Source: Ligula intestinalis | Taxonomy: Eukaryota > Platyhelminthes > Cestoda > Diphyllobothriidea > Diphyllobothriidae | Length of the DNA: 64,000 nucleotides | Direction: 5' to 3' | Assembly (NCBI GenBank): GCA_036362985.1 | Contig: JAYGXS010000003.1 | Span: 78,198,092 to 78,262,091, forward strand | Shown here: in pieces, positions 12,055 through 23,817 of the stretch | Numbering within the stretch: position 1 is the first letter of the stretch | Layout: each line of letters opens with the position of its first letter | Notes under the pieces: generated by a model | The model's database searches: none | Told to the model about the DNA's origin: nothing | What the model saw: the letters and a program-made list of their open reading frames with translations, nothing else | Translations under genes and position numbers: made by a program

Positions 12055-12144
12055 GCAGAACTAAAATCATTAACGAAAACAAGCAATTTTATATAGGGGA
12101 AAGGTCAATCATAAGTCATAGGAAAGGGGGGAGAAATGAGTGTT

Positions 12145-12164
12145 GGAGGGAGGGAGGGAGGGAC
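12145..12164 (+). repeat. G-rich (GGGA)n tract
   Basis: Several consecutive GGGA units form a run of G-triplets that could fold as a G-quadruplex. It lies between PLE1 and PLE2 with no evident gene. Confidence 0.5.
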
Positions 12165-12239
12165 AGGACCACCAGTGCCGTGAGTGTGGAGATACCTATT
12201 AAGCCTAGTTGATCACTTTTGCGCTGATTGCTTGATTGG

Positions 12240-12960
12240 CCGGACTGCGGGTCGTGACAGACTAAAATTTCTTAATCTGTGGTGGACTTGAGCGACATGA
12301 TTGCTCGTCCATCTTGCTTCCTGGCGCAGGTGTTAGACAACGCACTTGCCTGTGCGTTCCTCAAGTGGTGAATAGCTCTGGCCAAACAGATCCCCAGCTT
12401 CGAATATGAGTTGGGAAAGTCGTTGCTCCTTTTTGTAGACTGCGACCCCTTATACCATGATTCAAGTAACCTGCAACTTACAAGATGGTCACCTCTCGCG
12501 AGGATTGCGGCCTCAGCAAATGTGAATGTGTGGTTTGGTCTTGTCGAATAAGCCGCACTTTGAGACATGGCGTCGTTTATCGGCAAAAGTTCGACAATTC
12601 GCGCTTTGAGATGCTTCCAGTTGCTCCAATATAGTCGTTTTGGCAGCATCTACATCAGATCCTATAGACGACTCCAGATGTTTCCCGCCACGGCAGGAGC
12701 TCTTTAAGTTTCATCATCTGGCACCTTGTGGTTGCTTTCGGGCTGTGAGTGACTCCAACTCGAAGCGGTACGAGACGGCGGCCGACAGCCGACGGCCTCC
12801 GAGACGTTTTTGACGTACGGAATCGCTTACCAAAATTTGCGATCAGTACGATTTTGTCGCATGTCTCGTTTTTGCAAACACCGGTTGATGAAGTTGCGTG
12901 GGTAGCCATTTTCTCTAAAGACCCATCGAAGATATTGCATTGCGGCAACTTTGTCCATAA
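12240..12960 (-). pseudogene. Penelope-like element fragment, GIY-YIG region (PLE2)
   Basis: Minus-strand translation, moving between frames, gives a continuous Penelope C-terminal half. It runs VFRENGYPRNFINRCLQKR, AIPYVKNVSEAVG, VPLRVGVTHSPKATTR, then ETSGVVYRI and CCQNDYIGATG (GIY-YIG core), LKARIVELL, and a tail with NHTFTFAEAAILARGDHLVS and LLESWYKGSQS. At least two frameshifts (about 12776 and 12640) and an in-frame stop after FW and after YRI break it. The reverse transcriptase part is absent. Its sequence is clearly unlike PLE1 and PLE3, so it is a separate Penelope lineage. The left side (plus coordinates) begins next to a CCTTACCCTAACCC tract at about 12962. Confidence 0.75.
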
Positions 12961-12961
12961 T

Positions 12962-12977
12962 CCTTACCCTAACCCTA
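12962..12977 (+). repeat. Short telomere-type tract at PLE2 junction
   Basis: CTTACCCTAACCCTAC is two to three degenerate CCCTAA units exactly where recognisable PLE2 sequence stops. Its length is small enough that chance cannot be excluded. Confidence 0.4.
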
Positions 12978-13251
12978 CTTTAGCTGTTGAATAAACTTCT
13001 GACGTCCTACCAGGGGGCATATAAGCGTTCCCAGCCTTCAGTATCAGTATATTTGAGGGATGTATAGGTGAGTTGCCTTTGAGTTTCCTTTTTGTACATG
13101 CGTGTCGTGTTAGCAGAAAAATGGTTTTCTCAGTCTGTTGGCGAGGTAAATTGACCTGAGCCATGAGATGTCAAATAGTTCTTTTTTAAAAAGAGCAGAC
13201 CAGGAAAATATTTCCTTGGAATGTTTTAGGAGAAAAACCTGTCGCTCTTGT

Positions 13252-13266
13252 GGGGGGGGGGGGGGG
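13252..13266 (+). repeat. Homopolymer G tract (15 G)
   Basis: Uninterrupted G run in unassigned sequence. Confidence 0.9.
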
Positions 13267-13786
13267 AATCTGCTGGGGGATGTAGTTTAAGCGAAAAAAC
13301 GTCCATCCTTGGAAGGAGGGGCAAACGGTGAGATGGAGGAGTTAAACAGAAATATGAACGCGAAACCATTATGCTAGAGCAACGACCTACTTGTCAGGTT
13401 TTTTAGAAAGTGGAACAAATTTGTGCATGACAAGTTACTGAACGCCAACAGACTGCATAGATGAGTTTTCAATGGCCAATATGCAGAGAAATCATTGAGA
13501 AGAAGACGAATCGATCGGTTGTGTTTGCAGAGGAATAATTGTAAAACTCGTCAATTGATTTTGGCTAAATCTAAGTGGAGGAATAAGTGTGACCTTCAAT
13601 AGAATCGTACTATAATATCCTAATACTTCCAGTGGGAAGAAAAGAGAAAGTGTGCTCTAACCTCATATTTTGTTTTACGCACAATATAGAGGGATTCCTA
13701 ATAATTTGGTCATGGCACGATTAAATCCATCTGTAATGCATATCTGGCTCATCTGCTGCATGCGATTTGTGAGTACGATTTCAAAG

Positions 13787-13875
13787 TACAGTAGTTACCG
13801 GCTATTAAGTCCACATCGGGCCCAGACCAAATTGGGCTTAATAGGCGGTGGGCTAAATAGCCGGCGACTACTGTA
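13787..13875. mobile_element. Tigger/pogo-like MITE, 85 bp with TA duplication
   Basis: A near-complete hairpin. The left arm CAGTAGTTACCGGCTATTAA matches the inverted right arm CAGTAGTCGCCGGCTATTTA, and the arms continue through AGTCCAC / AGCCCAC and a central GGGCCCAGACC...TTGGGCT. TA dinucleotides flank both ends (13787-13788 and 13874-13875), the target duplication typical of pogo/Tigger and mariner superfamily elements. CAGTAGT is a plausible Tigger-like start. It has no coding capacity, so it would depend on a transposase from elsewhere. Confidence 0.65.
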
Positions 13876-14147
13876 CTGAATTAATCTACCACATCAACGT
13901 TTGACGGAAAAGTTGGAGGTGGCAACGTTTCACCTAGAACAGCTTGCTTCAGGTGCATAGAGGGCCTTTGCTGGAGCATTGTGTTTGTCGTGGTTCAAGC
14001 CGACCACGGCTATCCTAGCGGCAGAAATAGCATATCACATATTAAACAGCATGGCATAATTTTAGACACACCGAACACCTTTAAGCTTCAATCCATGTAA
14101 AGAGACCGCCAACTTCAGTCCGTTCAATAAACTGTTCATTTCGGAAG

Positions 14148-14715
14148 TGTTTATGGACCCGACACGATATTTCCATCTCAACAAAGATCCGCATGTCCCA
14201 TGCATCTGTGCGGTCCGTTCTCTTATATGGATGCGAATGTTGGGCTATGCGCATGAAGGATGAACAGAAACTGGAAATATTAGACCACTTCTATCTGAGA
14301 AACATTCGTCGAGTGAAGTACACCGACTTCGTCTCAAATGAGGCAGTCCGCACTCGCTGTGACAAAATCACAAGGATATCCAAGACCATTCAGGAAAGAC
14401 GGCTAAGGCGGTTCCGACACGTTCTTCGTTACCAACCTCAAGAGCTCAGTGCTACTGCCCTCGACTTGAAACGTTGCCTAATTGGAAACGTCAAAGAGGG
14501 GGTCCACTCAAAACCTGGCTCGACTCAGTCCGTCAGGACATGGAAGTGGCTCTTGGACCTTCAGTATTCGGTCTCCGGCGCTGGCAAAGAGAATGGCTCG
14601 AAGTTTCCAGGTCTACGGCCACGGACCATCGCGCGTGTAGGAGCACCATGCGGGACATAATTGAGGCCCGCTAGATCAGTCATGATCGCAGCCGTAACAA
14701 GTACAAGTAAGTAAG
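14148..14715 (+). pseudogene. RTE-type LINE, 3' end of ORF2 (5'-truncated)
   Basis: Translation gives the conserved post-reverse-transcriptase region of RTE-like LINEs: ISISTKIR, ASVRSVLLYGCECWAM, KLEILDHFYLRNIRRVK, then ERRLRRFRHVLR. A frameshift between about 14470 and 14490 moves to the frame reading NWKRQRGGPLKTWLDSVRQD, WQREWLEVS and RDIIEAR with a stop near 14674. It ends AGTACAAGTAAGTAAG, a short repeat tail of the kind RTE elements carry. The reverse transcriptase and endonuclease are missing, as usual for 5'-truncated LINE insertions. Confidence 0.8.
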
Positions 14716-15149
14716 CTGTTCAGCACACTCCGAATCCAGCAGAGCCGCAGTAGCAGGTGTTCTGAGACATTTCTGACAACGTTTGAACTCTTTTTATCCT
14801 CCATGAGCTCGTCAAACGCATCTATCAGGTAGCAGGCTGTCCATGTGAGCTCACAGCCACCGCTAGACATGCCCTTGCTGTCATGCGTTAGATTCGGGTA
14901 GGCCCTCACATCTCGCCACACATTCCGCCAATTCCCAACACATCTTGATTGAAATGTATTGAGGTATCGAGGTGCCTTTAGTCATCTTTGCAGCATTCTG
15001 AAACTTAACCTTTTGTTTACCGGAAAGTGCACGACCCTTGATTGCAAGCTTACGCTTAGCATCAGAGGCAGGAACTAGAACCAATTCGCAATAGATTCTC
15101 TATATGAAAACTGAAAGAGTTTTCAATTTGTCGATGAAATAAGTCACCA

Positions 15150-16320
15150 AAATATTGCTGGCAAATATATGATATCCTTGGACATTGAGTCACTATTTAT
15201 CAACGAGCCCCTGGATGAAAAAAATGAAATAATTTTTGCATGTGCTTCTGAAACTAACTTGCCCCCTGATATATAGCGTGAGTTATTACAATTATGTACA
15301 AAGAATGTCCACTTCCTGTTTAATGGCCAACTGTAAAGACAAGTTGACGGAGTGGCAGTGGGGAGTCCTCTTGGTCCTACCTTTGCAGACATATTTATGG
15401 GTCACCTCGAAGAAAACTTATCTTCAACATTGAAAAGGACAACACTCTATAGACGATATGTAGATGACATCTTTGCGATTTTTGATAACATAAAGGAAGC
15501 GAAGGAACTTCTGTTTACCGTGAACAGTTTACATCCAAAAATGAGATTTACGATGGAAGTAGAACGTGAAAACCAATTTTCGTTCTTAGAGGTTCAAATG
15601 GCCAGGCAGAAAGACGATCCATAACACGCAGAGTTTTCCATAAGAATACACGGAAAGGGCAGTATTTGCATTATCTAAGTTTTGTTTCCATGTAATGGAA
15701 ATGTAACTTAGTTTGCACCCTTTTCCAGAAGACTAACAAAATCTGCTCAAAGGATACAATGAATGCAGAAATTGCCAGCTTCAAGGAAACTCTACTCAAG
15801 CACAGTTACCCAGCTCAGTTTATCGACAAGTATAGGATACCCATATAGCAAAAGGCTATGGAATAGTTAGTTTCAAAAAAGCTTGTTTTCATATTCTTGC
15901 CCTTTAAGGGTGACAACAACTTAACCACAATAAAGAGACGCTTACGTAACACCATTTAAAATACGTACTTTGCTGCAAAGCTCACATTTTGTTACTCAAA
16001 AAAGAACCTTTCAATTTCAATTTCGAAGGAACCCTTGCCATTGTACGCCACTTTAAATTGTGTTTACGAATTTACATGCACCTGTGGATGCAAGTACATC
16101 GGACAAACACAAAGGAAATTGGCAACCAGAGCTACGGAGCACTTTCCGAGTTGGCTATTTGAACAGGAGAATAGAAGTCTTGGTTCTTCCAGTACGGAAC
16201 ACCTATTGGATACGGGCCATTCTGTAGACCTTAAAACATCTTTCCGAGTACTTGTTCGGGCACGAACATCTTGTATCTTACGCTACCTGGAAGCAGCATA
16301 AACCTGACCTATGTAAACGA
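15150..16320 (+). pseudogene. Penelope-like element, decayed RT plus GIY-YIG (PLE3)
   Basis: In one frame from 15169: ISLDIESLFINEPLDEKNEI, then LLQLCTKNVHFLFNG, then DGVAVGSPLGPTFADIFMG and, at about 15456, YRRYVDDIF, the reverse transcriptase active site. Two in-frame stops (after PPDI and after FNGQL) interrupt it. After 15624 the frame is lost through several indels. It is recovered at 16035-16301 as a GIY-YIG domain: CVYEFTCTCGCKYIGQTQRK with Arg and His in LATRATEHFPSWL. Its relation to PLE1 is clear (EH-P-WL, VD-K--FRV). No terminal repeat of the PLE1 type was found beside it. This is an old, inactive copy. Confidence 0.85.
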
Positions 16321-16989
16321 CTGGAGCATTTGGTGAATCTAAGCCTTTCTTGGTAGCACCAGCTCCCTGTTTACACATTCCCCGTCCTAACTTTTTGTCT
16401 GAGATAGCTTTTGCCACAAACGTTTTTAAACCCGATTTTTGCTGCCCACAGCGTTTAAATTTCCTACTTTGTTGATTACCCCTTGACCAATTCTGGTGAC
16501 CTTGATGCTTGTGTATTGAATTTTCCGTATGAATTCAATTGTGTATTTTCTCATTCGTTACTCAGTTTATGCAGCGAGTGGATGCAGCTGATGAGCACCC
16601 ACGAAATTTATGTTTCCATTAAATTCTGCTATATACGCAATCTTCAAATTTGTTTCTGGGAATAGATGTTTCAAATAACCGACAATTGTCGAGGCGCTGC
16701 GTTAGCTAAGCCAGCAAAAAGTTGAAAATGCTATCTTGCGCGTGAAATTCCGCGACCGACACTAAAATTGTCTAGTCTTCAGGTGATAAAATAAGCTCCT
16801 TTGTCTACTGGGGGGGGGCGTGTGTCCTTGTCCATGTTGCCTGATTCTACAACATGTTATATTGTAACAGATCCCGCAGAGACCTCATAAATATCATCAT
16901 AATCATTTCACGATCCAAGCGATATGCATCCGCTTGGACAGTTAATCATTCGGGAAAAGTGCTTGACAATGCAGTAGCCTTCTGTTTCT

Positions 16990-18800
16990 TTTTAAGTTTA
17001 TTCCCTTATACTTATAAACTTCTGATAAATGGCACTGTGTTATGTCAGTTGCGAATTGGTTTAAAGGTTCAATTTTATAATTGTATGTGCGGTCTCTTGA
17101 GATATTACTAAAAATACTTGTACTATTAAAACGAAGAGCAACATCCATTTTGCCCGCTGCCCTATGGAACATATATACGTTGAAGAAAAATACTGACAAA
17201 GGCGGCTAAAACTGAGTTCATCCTTAAACATAATGATAACGGTGATATTGTAAAGGCTCAATAACTTAAAAGTTCAGTTTTGCAATTCAAGTCTTGCAAA
17301 CCTGAAGTCGACTTTGCATGACTGCCGATGGTCACTTAGTCAGAAACGATTGCAACAACCTTACTCGTCCTTGTATGCACTCATATTTAACATACGTATT
17401 TGTCACTATGCGACTGTATGCGAGAGCTGTAGGTTAAACTTTTAAGCAAAATTTGCCGAGAAATTCTCGTAAAATGGTTGGTCAACGGACTTACTGCCAC
17501 AAGCATAGGCAACATTGGACAGTTAGTCATTAATTAAAAATGCACATTAAAACACTTCTACCTTTTGGTTTGTAAATGTCCCCGTACTTCTGGTAAAGGG
17601 CACGATTTGATGGCAGTAGCGAATTGAGTTAGAGATTGATGTTCATAATCATAAGTTTTCAACTTTTACATAAAATTTTCTAAAATAGATGTACTTTTAA
17701 GGCAAACGATAACCACCACGTGACAGCTTGTAAAACCACACACATGTCAATTAAGAAAACGAAATACCGACAAAAGCGTGGGAGACTGAGATGACCATTT
17801 TTGACCACAAATGAGGATAAAACAGATATCTACGGATCGAACAAAATACCCAAAGCGTAATGATAATGTTGGACTTGACAACATTCAATTGCCGAAGCGT
17901 CCTGCCTTCGATATCCGGCCGTGAAGTTGGTTCTGGTTGCCACTGAATACGTGAACTGACCGTCAGAACTCAACTCGTCTTCTAAAAGAATGGACTTGCC
18001 CAATCAATCCCTGTTGACAAGCTTTCTTCCCTAAAATACGGTATATGTTGTACTTCCTATTGATAAATTACCTTTCTGTGGTGACTTAGAAGCCAGTTTC
18101 GATTCACTTCATCCTTTGTTCAGGTTGTGGTCACAAAAGTATTTTGTATGATAATTTTTTTGTTGACCTCTGAAATTTATACCGGAAGCCTTTGAACGTC
18201 AACCGGAGAACATCACTATTTTTGTCTGCGCCTGATCTGTCGTCGTCTACACTACATAATTCACTACCATTTTTGTGAAGCAAATACATCAACCTAGGAC
18301 CCCATAAAAATCTAAAATATTTGTACACGACTAACCCGATTCGTATCTCTACTGGACGACTAACCATGAGGTAAAAGGGCATCGCAAAAAATTAATCTTC
18401 TGCTTTACTTTATGTTTATTTCCTTGTAGTTATAGACTCCTGATAAATAAAACTGTATAATGACAGTCAAAAATTGGCTTAGAAGCTAGACTTTATAGTA
18501 ATAGTTTTGGAATTTTGATTTCTTATTGCAATATGACAACTCCCCACAAAAATAGATGTACTATTAAAGCAGATGGCAACACCCACTTTACAAACTTTTA
18601 AACCGCAAATATGTCAAGTCAGGATGAAATAGCGGCAATAACGGGAAAGACCGGGCTGGCCTTTTCTTGTCACAAGGGAGACCTCTACCGATTAGACAGA
18701 AGGCTCGAAGCGCACGGATAATAGTGGACTTTAAAACGTTCAGTGGCTAAAACTTCTGGGTTTCGATTTCAGGTGCTGCAAACGCGAAGTTTTCTACTGC
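16990..18800 (+). repeat. Diverged direct repeats, about three units
   Basis: Loosely matching blocks recur at about 16990-17350, 17570-17900 and 18410-18810. Shared pieces include TATAAACTTCTGATAAAT / TATAGACTCCTGATAAAT, ATAGATGTACT-TTAA, CAACA-CCA-TTT and AGTCAGAAACGAT. They are too diverged to set unit ends by eye. No coding frame is conserved between units. Confidence 0.4.
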
Positions 18801-18814
18801 CAATAAGTCAGAAA

Positions 18815-20785
18815 CGATCACCCCAAACTTCTTCGACTTTTAAGCCCTTTGCCTAAGCTACTAACTTGTCGCTATACGGATGTATGCAAGAGCTCTAGTA
18901 AAGTTAAATGACACCATTTTCGAGTTTGAGGCTCAGTTCTTCATGGCTGACTGACGATGACTTATAAGCCAGAAATGGATTTTCCAGTTCTGTTTGTCTT
19001 TGTTGACAGCACACTGCAAGATGTCTAGCTTGAGCGCGAAGACACAACATGGCGAGCATGTAACTTGTCAACTAACTAGTAGACAGCCCCACCACGACAG
19101 ACAATGTCACCTTGTCAGATATAAATTTTCAACGTAAATTTTATGCATCATTGGGCCTGCCTCCATCGGGTTATCACACTTTGTGCTCTGCTCCATGGCA
19201 AAGCATTTAATGGTTTAAATAAGGCGCTAGAAATTTCAGTGGAACGTACAAATGATATATTAGGACACATTACGGTGAAAAAACACAGCCCAGCACCTTC
19301 GCTAGACACCCCCATCCTTCCTACAATGCATTAAAGTCACGAATTCCATCTCATCCACGTGGTAAGTTCCTCTTACTGGTATGTTTTTTAATCGATATTG
19401 AGCCACTCTAATAGGTGCTTAGATAGATCTTTGACAGAAGATCGGGCCATTAATATACAGTTAATTACCTTACACATAAAATGTTAAGATCGAAGTTTGA
19501 GTGGACAGTTCAGCACACATCTGAAGTTTTTATTATTACTTATTGAATTTATTTTAGGCATAAAAAGCTGCTTGGTGAAATCGATGTCAGATTAAATCAG
19601 TTTAGTGAAGGGACATTTGTCTTCTTTTAAACAAAAGTTGTTCTTCTACTGCTGTAAAACTTCGAGAGGCGTAGCATGCGCTGAAATTCCATTAGGAAAG
19701 GATATTTCGTGTAGTTGAGAAGCACGTTTCGTGGCATATCCGGGTCATCTGTTGGTAGGGAAGGCCCCAATAGATAATATCCTTTCAATTTTCACCCGTT
19801 ATGCATTAATAATAATTTCTGTCGGTGTTATGTGGTTTATGTTTTAAGGTTTATTTACGGCGAGTAAAAGAAGTTCTTCTGACACATTTGGAATTTTCTT
19901 AGTTGTCTTTCGACAAGCTCAGGCACATTTTTCATGGATGAGCAAGTGTGCCACGTCAGTGGTTTTTATGCCTGGGTGAACGTTTCCGTTGAAATGCCCT
20001 TTATTGATTTCTGTCGTTTCATGCACAAACACAAAAAAGTTTCTTGGATATCCATTTTTGGGGAATATTTGGAAGAGGTATTCTTTTTCTGCTGGATATC
20101 TTTCTTCATCAGAACAATGGGGTTTGGCTCAATTTAGAAGGCTGTAGACAGAACGTTTTTTGTGAGAGATTGGGTGGTTGCTCTCAGAATGTAGGATATG
20201 TTGCTTTACGACAAATTGCTGTGCGGAATAATTCATCAGTAATTTGATGCACTAGAGCTAGTCAGTCTGCACGTAGAACACATAACCTGGACTGTGCGTC
20301 GTAGACCAGGTTCCCATAGAAGAAATAAGTCTTCGGCTTGGATCTTACCTAAGCGGAAGTACCATGGCGAGTGCAATAAGAGGGAGGCATTTTGAACCGA
20401 TACCCTCGTCAGTGGGCAACCTTTTAAGACAATAACCTTAGGGCTTCCTGATAGATTAATGCGCGTCACATGAATATATTGAGCAACGAAGTGATGCGAT
20501 GAATTAACTAGGAAAACCTGCACTCATCGCACGCATCAGTTGCAGTCTTTCTAGCCAAGTAATGTTGGGATTTGGCGCACTCTAAGATATTCCCCAATGT
20601 AGCATTAAGTACGATCAACCGCGGATTATGGTTAGTCCAAATTACTCCATAGCTCCTTGTTTTTTTTCCTATGCATCTTTGACATAGCACCGCACGACCA
20701 AATTATCATTGTAAAAGTGTCCGCGAACGGTACAAGAAGTTTACTGCCAAGTCCCGATTTAAAAATGCAAGGAGAAGGTTGCATA
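18815..20785. other. No recognisable gene
   Basis: Short frames only (60-95 codons). I see no match to the repeat families described elsewhere. Confidence 0.5.
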
Positions 20786-20787
20786 TG

Positions 20788-20832
20788 AAGGTCTTTTCTG
20801 GTTTAGTAACCTTCGTCAGACGCCCATGCACC
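20788..20832 (-). repeat. Repeat R-C core (minus)
   Basis: Minus strand: GTCTGACGA, GGTTACTAAACC hairpin, then AGAAAAGACC. It has the same layout as the R-C cores at 37780, 38790, 38905, 53915 and 61470 (CTGATGA-C-GGCTAATAAGCC-A-GAAA). Confidence 0.45.
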
Positions 20833-21790
20833 AACCACTGTTTCTGAAAACCTAGGATTTGATTTTTACATTCCTGGTGATTGGTGGAGGGGAGGAAAGG
20901 GCAAGTTTAACGCCTCAATATTGAGTTATGGATTTTCCGTCTTGCCTGAAGTGATCAGTAATATTTACTAGTGTGGTAGTAGGGTCATTTATCAGTCGCA
21001 ATCTTGAACATGATCAGCTGAGTTTGCTTTGTTTTTCTAGGTCCTGTGGACAGTCTCATGTTGCCCATAAGTTGGCTTCCGATCAGCCTGGCTGGCTCCG
21101 CTAGGCCGGAGCCTTTATAAACTGCGAGACGCGCATGTTCACATTTTAACGAAATCACCAACAAAAACAATCATGCTAAATATTCGTTGCGTCTGAGAGA
21201 CCTGATGAAATTAGGAGAGTCGTTGTTTAAGCCTAGCGCTAACATTTGCAGCAATAAAAAATTCCACCACGATAAAATGTGGCAGACAGGTCCTGTACTG
21301 CAATTTTTTTTCTAATGTGTCGATCTCTGCTTCCCAGAAAGCCTAACCCGACACGCATAAAACAATAAAGATATAGTTAAAAAGATACTATTTTCGAGTA
21401 CATTTTGTCAGCACATAGTTATTTGCAAGTAAATTGCGTGTCAAAATTAATAAAGTGCCATAGCGGCACTCGGAAACTATGTTTTCATTTTATTAAGTAC
21501 ATTAATTTGAAGCACAGAAAGCCGTTTTCTCAGGAATAACGCTATTCAATTCTGTATTATAAAGGAGATACAAAATGGGCCTAAGTAAGATCAACATTTT
21601 CCAGCTACCGAAGTAATTATCCAGGCTGTTGGATATCATAGGTGACGGCCGCCTTCTTCTGCCTTATGTACAATATGGCGAGTACTGTATGCAAAATACC
21701 GAAGTTTGTTAAAGATTGGTCATTCCTCGCATACCGGCGTGAACAAACTTACGAAAGCGTAGAAATAATAATAAACAACATTAGGGACAC

Positions 21791-22320
21791 TTAGCTTATG
21801 TAGACTAACTCACTGATCCTTAATTCCAGCATGTTGTCCTACGAAAATGGTGTTTATAGGGTTTTATGGGTCGGGAATTAGGATACGCAGTGAAATATGC
21901 TTTAATAACTGCTATATGCATTTTTATTTTATTGTATTTGGAAGCTTTGTTGATTTATATCTGATGAGTTGCCTACTCTGTATCATCACTTAACGTATTG
22001 CAAAAAAGAGAATTATCAATTTGCAGGTTTCTTGAAATTTCCTTAAAATAGAAATAGTGGTTAGCACGTCGTCTACTTTAACTTACCTGAGGTCCAACTT
22101 ACCGTTCTGGAGTTAGATTAGCATGGCTCGCGGCGCGAAGCACCGCGCAAAACTTGCAATTTCAAGCGGATTAACTTACTCCTAGCGGCCGCGGGAACCA
22201 ACTTCGACTACATTTTTTACTTTTAAACTTAATTCTAATAATTTCCTTCTCTGTCCTATTTTCCTACCCTTTTGAAGCCCTATATCCACTGTTTTCTTAG
22301 GAAAAACTGCTGGGGTAGCA
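21791..22320. mobile_element. Terminal-inverted-repeat element A (non-autonomous)
   Basis: Left end TAGCTTATGTAGACTAACTC, then GTCCTACGAAAATGGTGTTT and TAGGGTTTTATGGGTCGGGA. The right end at about 22247-22310 is a degraded inverse (CCTATTTTCCTACCC...CTTAGGAAAAACTGC). The internal sequence matches element B (23818-24372) in reverse complement, including ATTATCAATTTGCAGGTTTC and a GCGGCGC...GCGC palindrome. No transposase is encoded. The class is undetermined. Confidence 0.6.
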
Positions 22321-23400
22321 GACGCCACTTTTGCCAATAAGTATCAGAATTCCCAAATGTTTGTTAGGAAGAATAAAATTTTCCCAATAATCCGCAAGTT
22401 CCGAAGACGTAAAAAATTGTTATAAATTAGAACGGTAAATTTAAATATTTTCCTCAGTTGAAACCGTTAGGTTACCACTCTCTTTATATAAAAAGAACAT
22501 ATCTTCAGTCAATTTTTTCATACATATCACCATTAATAGATAACTATTTACTTAATGTCGTCTTTAAAATCGTGGCATACTTTCCAACATTTTCAGTATC
22601 TTCGTGTGTTTACCCTTTAATTGATCAGTAGTTCGAGGTTTACCTCAAAACCCTTAAAGTTAGGTGAACCTCAAGAGCACGTACCGATAAAAAGAGTTTT
22701 CGGATGCAAGTTCTTATGGAGATGGCCATGTAGATCACATTTAGAAATGCCTGAAGATCGCAAACCACATCCCCGAGCAAATGGAACGTTCACAAGATAA
22801 CTCGCAGGAGACGAAGGAACCACGAGATGACTAATTACCCCCTCCCCCCACCTCAAGAACTATATTAGCACTGTACCGAACTGCCTGCTTAAGTCGCCTA
22901 TTTTTCCATGTCTCTGTAACGGCCTGAAGTGAATGACCGAAAACAGCTGTTTTCCAACACGACTTTTCTATCGTAAACTCTAAAATTGTTACTCCTAAGA
23001 TTAATAGAAAAACTTTCTAGAATAGGGTACCTCTTTAAAAGGTTGATAAACTGGATACGTAGCTGACAAATTTCTGTGCATATTTCCCTTATCTGACTTA
23101 ACATCATAGTTAAACTTGAGACTTTTGAAAATGTTTTTAAATTACTTGAAGCTTACCGATTCCCAGCTGGCCTGAAAATTCTTTATAATTTACGGTTTCA
23201 ACGTGCACTTTTAGCACGTTCAAACCATTTGAAAAATGTTTCCTCGGAGAAATGGTCGTCAGCATATGCTTCCACATATATATTTTTCTTGGTGAAGCAA
23301 AAAAACAGTGTCTCCTGCAAATAAAACAATCCTAGAAGAACACTTTTTCTCTTTTCTACGATTACGCCTAAATGTCATTAATCATTAGACCTAGCTGTGA
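22321..23400. other. No recognisable gene
   Basis: AT-rich spacer between the two TIR elements, with frames under 70 codons and nothing recognised. Confidence 0.5.
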
Positions 23401-23404
23401 AAAA

Positions 23405-23560
23405 GTCGGCGGTCTCGGCAGAATCGATATGCACGCTAGCAAGGGGACGGCTTTAGTACAGCCAACGCTCTAGCCAACTGAGCTAGAAAGTCCTTACTGG
23501 GGGCCTTAAATTGAATCATACTTGGGTCAGTTTTCTCGTCCAGCCTACCGCAACGTATGG
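23405..23560 (-). repeat. tRNA-derived SINE-like repeat, copy 1
   Basis: On the minus strand, CTAGCTCAGTTGGCTAGAGCG (A-box type, here split by one extra base) is followed by TTGGCTGTACTAAAGCC and a degenerate B-box region ending in GCCGAGACCGCC. This resembles a tRNA whose acceptor was GCCTCGG/CCGAGGC. The flank at 23490-23560 matches the bodies of the copies at 48925 and 61165. Confidence 0.55.
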
Positions 23561-23629
23561 TATCCAGCAATTCCCGCGTACGCCTCCTCGTCACCCTTAG
23601 GACTGACTGCTACCATGTCCTCTGGCCTA

Positions 23630-23641
23630 ACCCCCCCCCCC
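23630..23641 (+). repeat. Homopolymer C tract
   Basis: Run of about eleven C. Similar runs occur at 55603, 55970 and 57386. Confidence 0.8.
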
Positions 23642-23817
23642 TTTTAACCACGTCCTGCTGGCTTTCATGAACTGCTATACTGTGACAATTATCTCCTCCC
23701 CTCCTCCACCCCTAGCCATGCGCCCACATCCATGACTAATTGTTTCTACTCCCTTTACCTATCATGTTTCAGCCTTCGAGACTGACACCTTATTGGACAG
23801 TTAATTCTCGGCAATAG

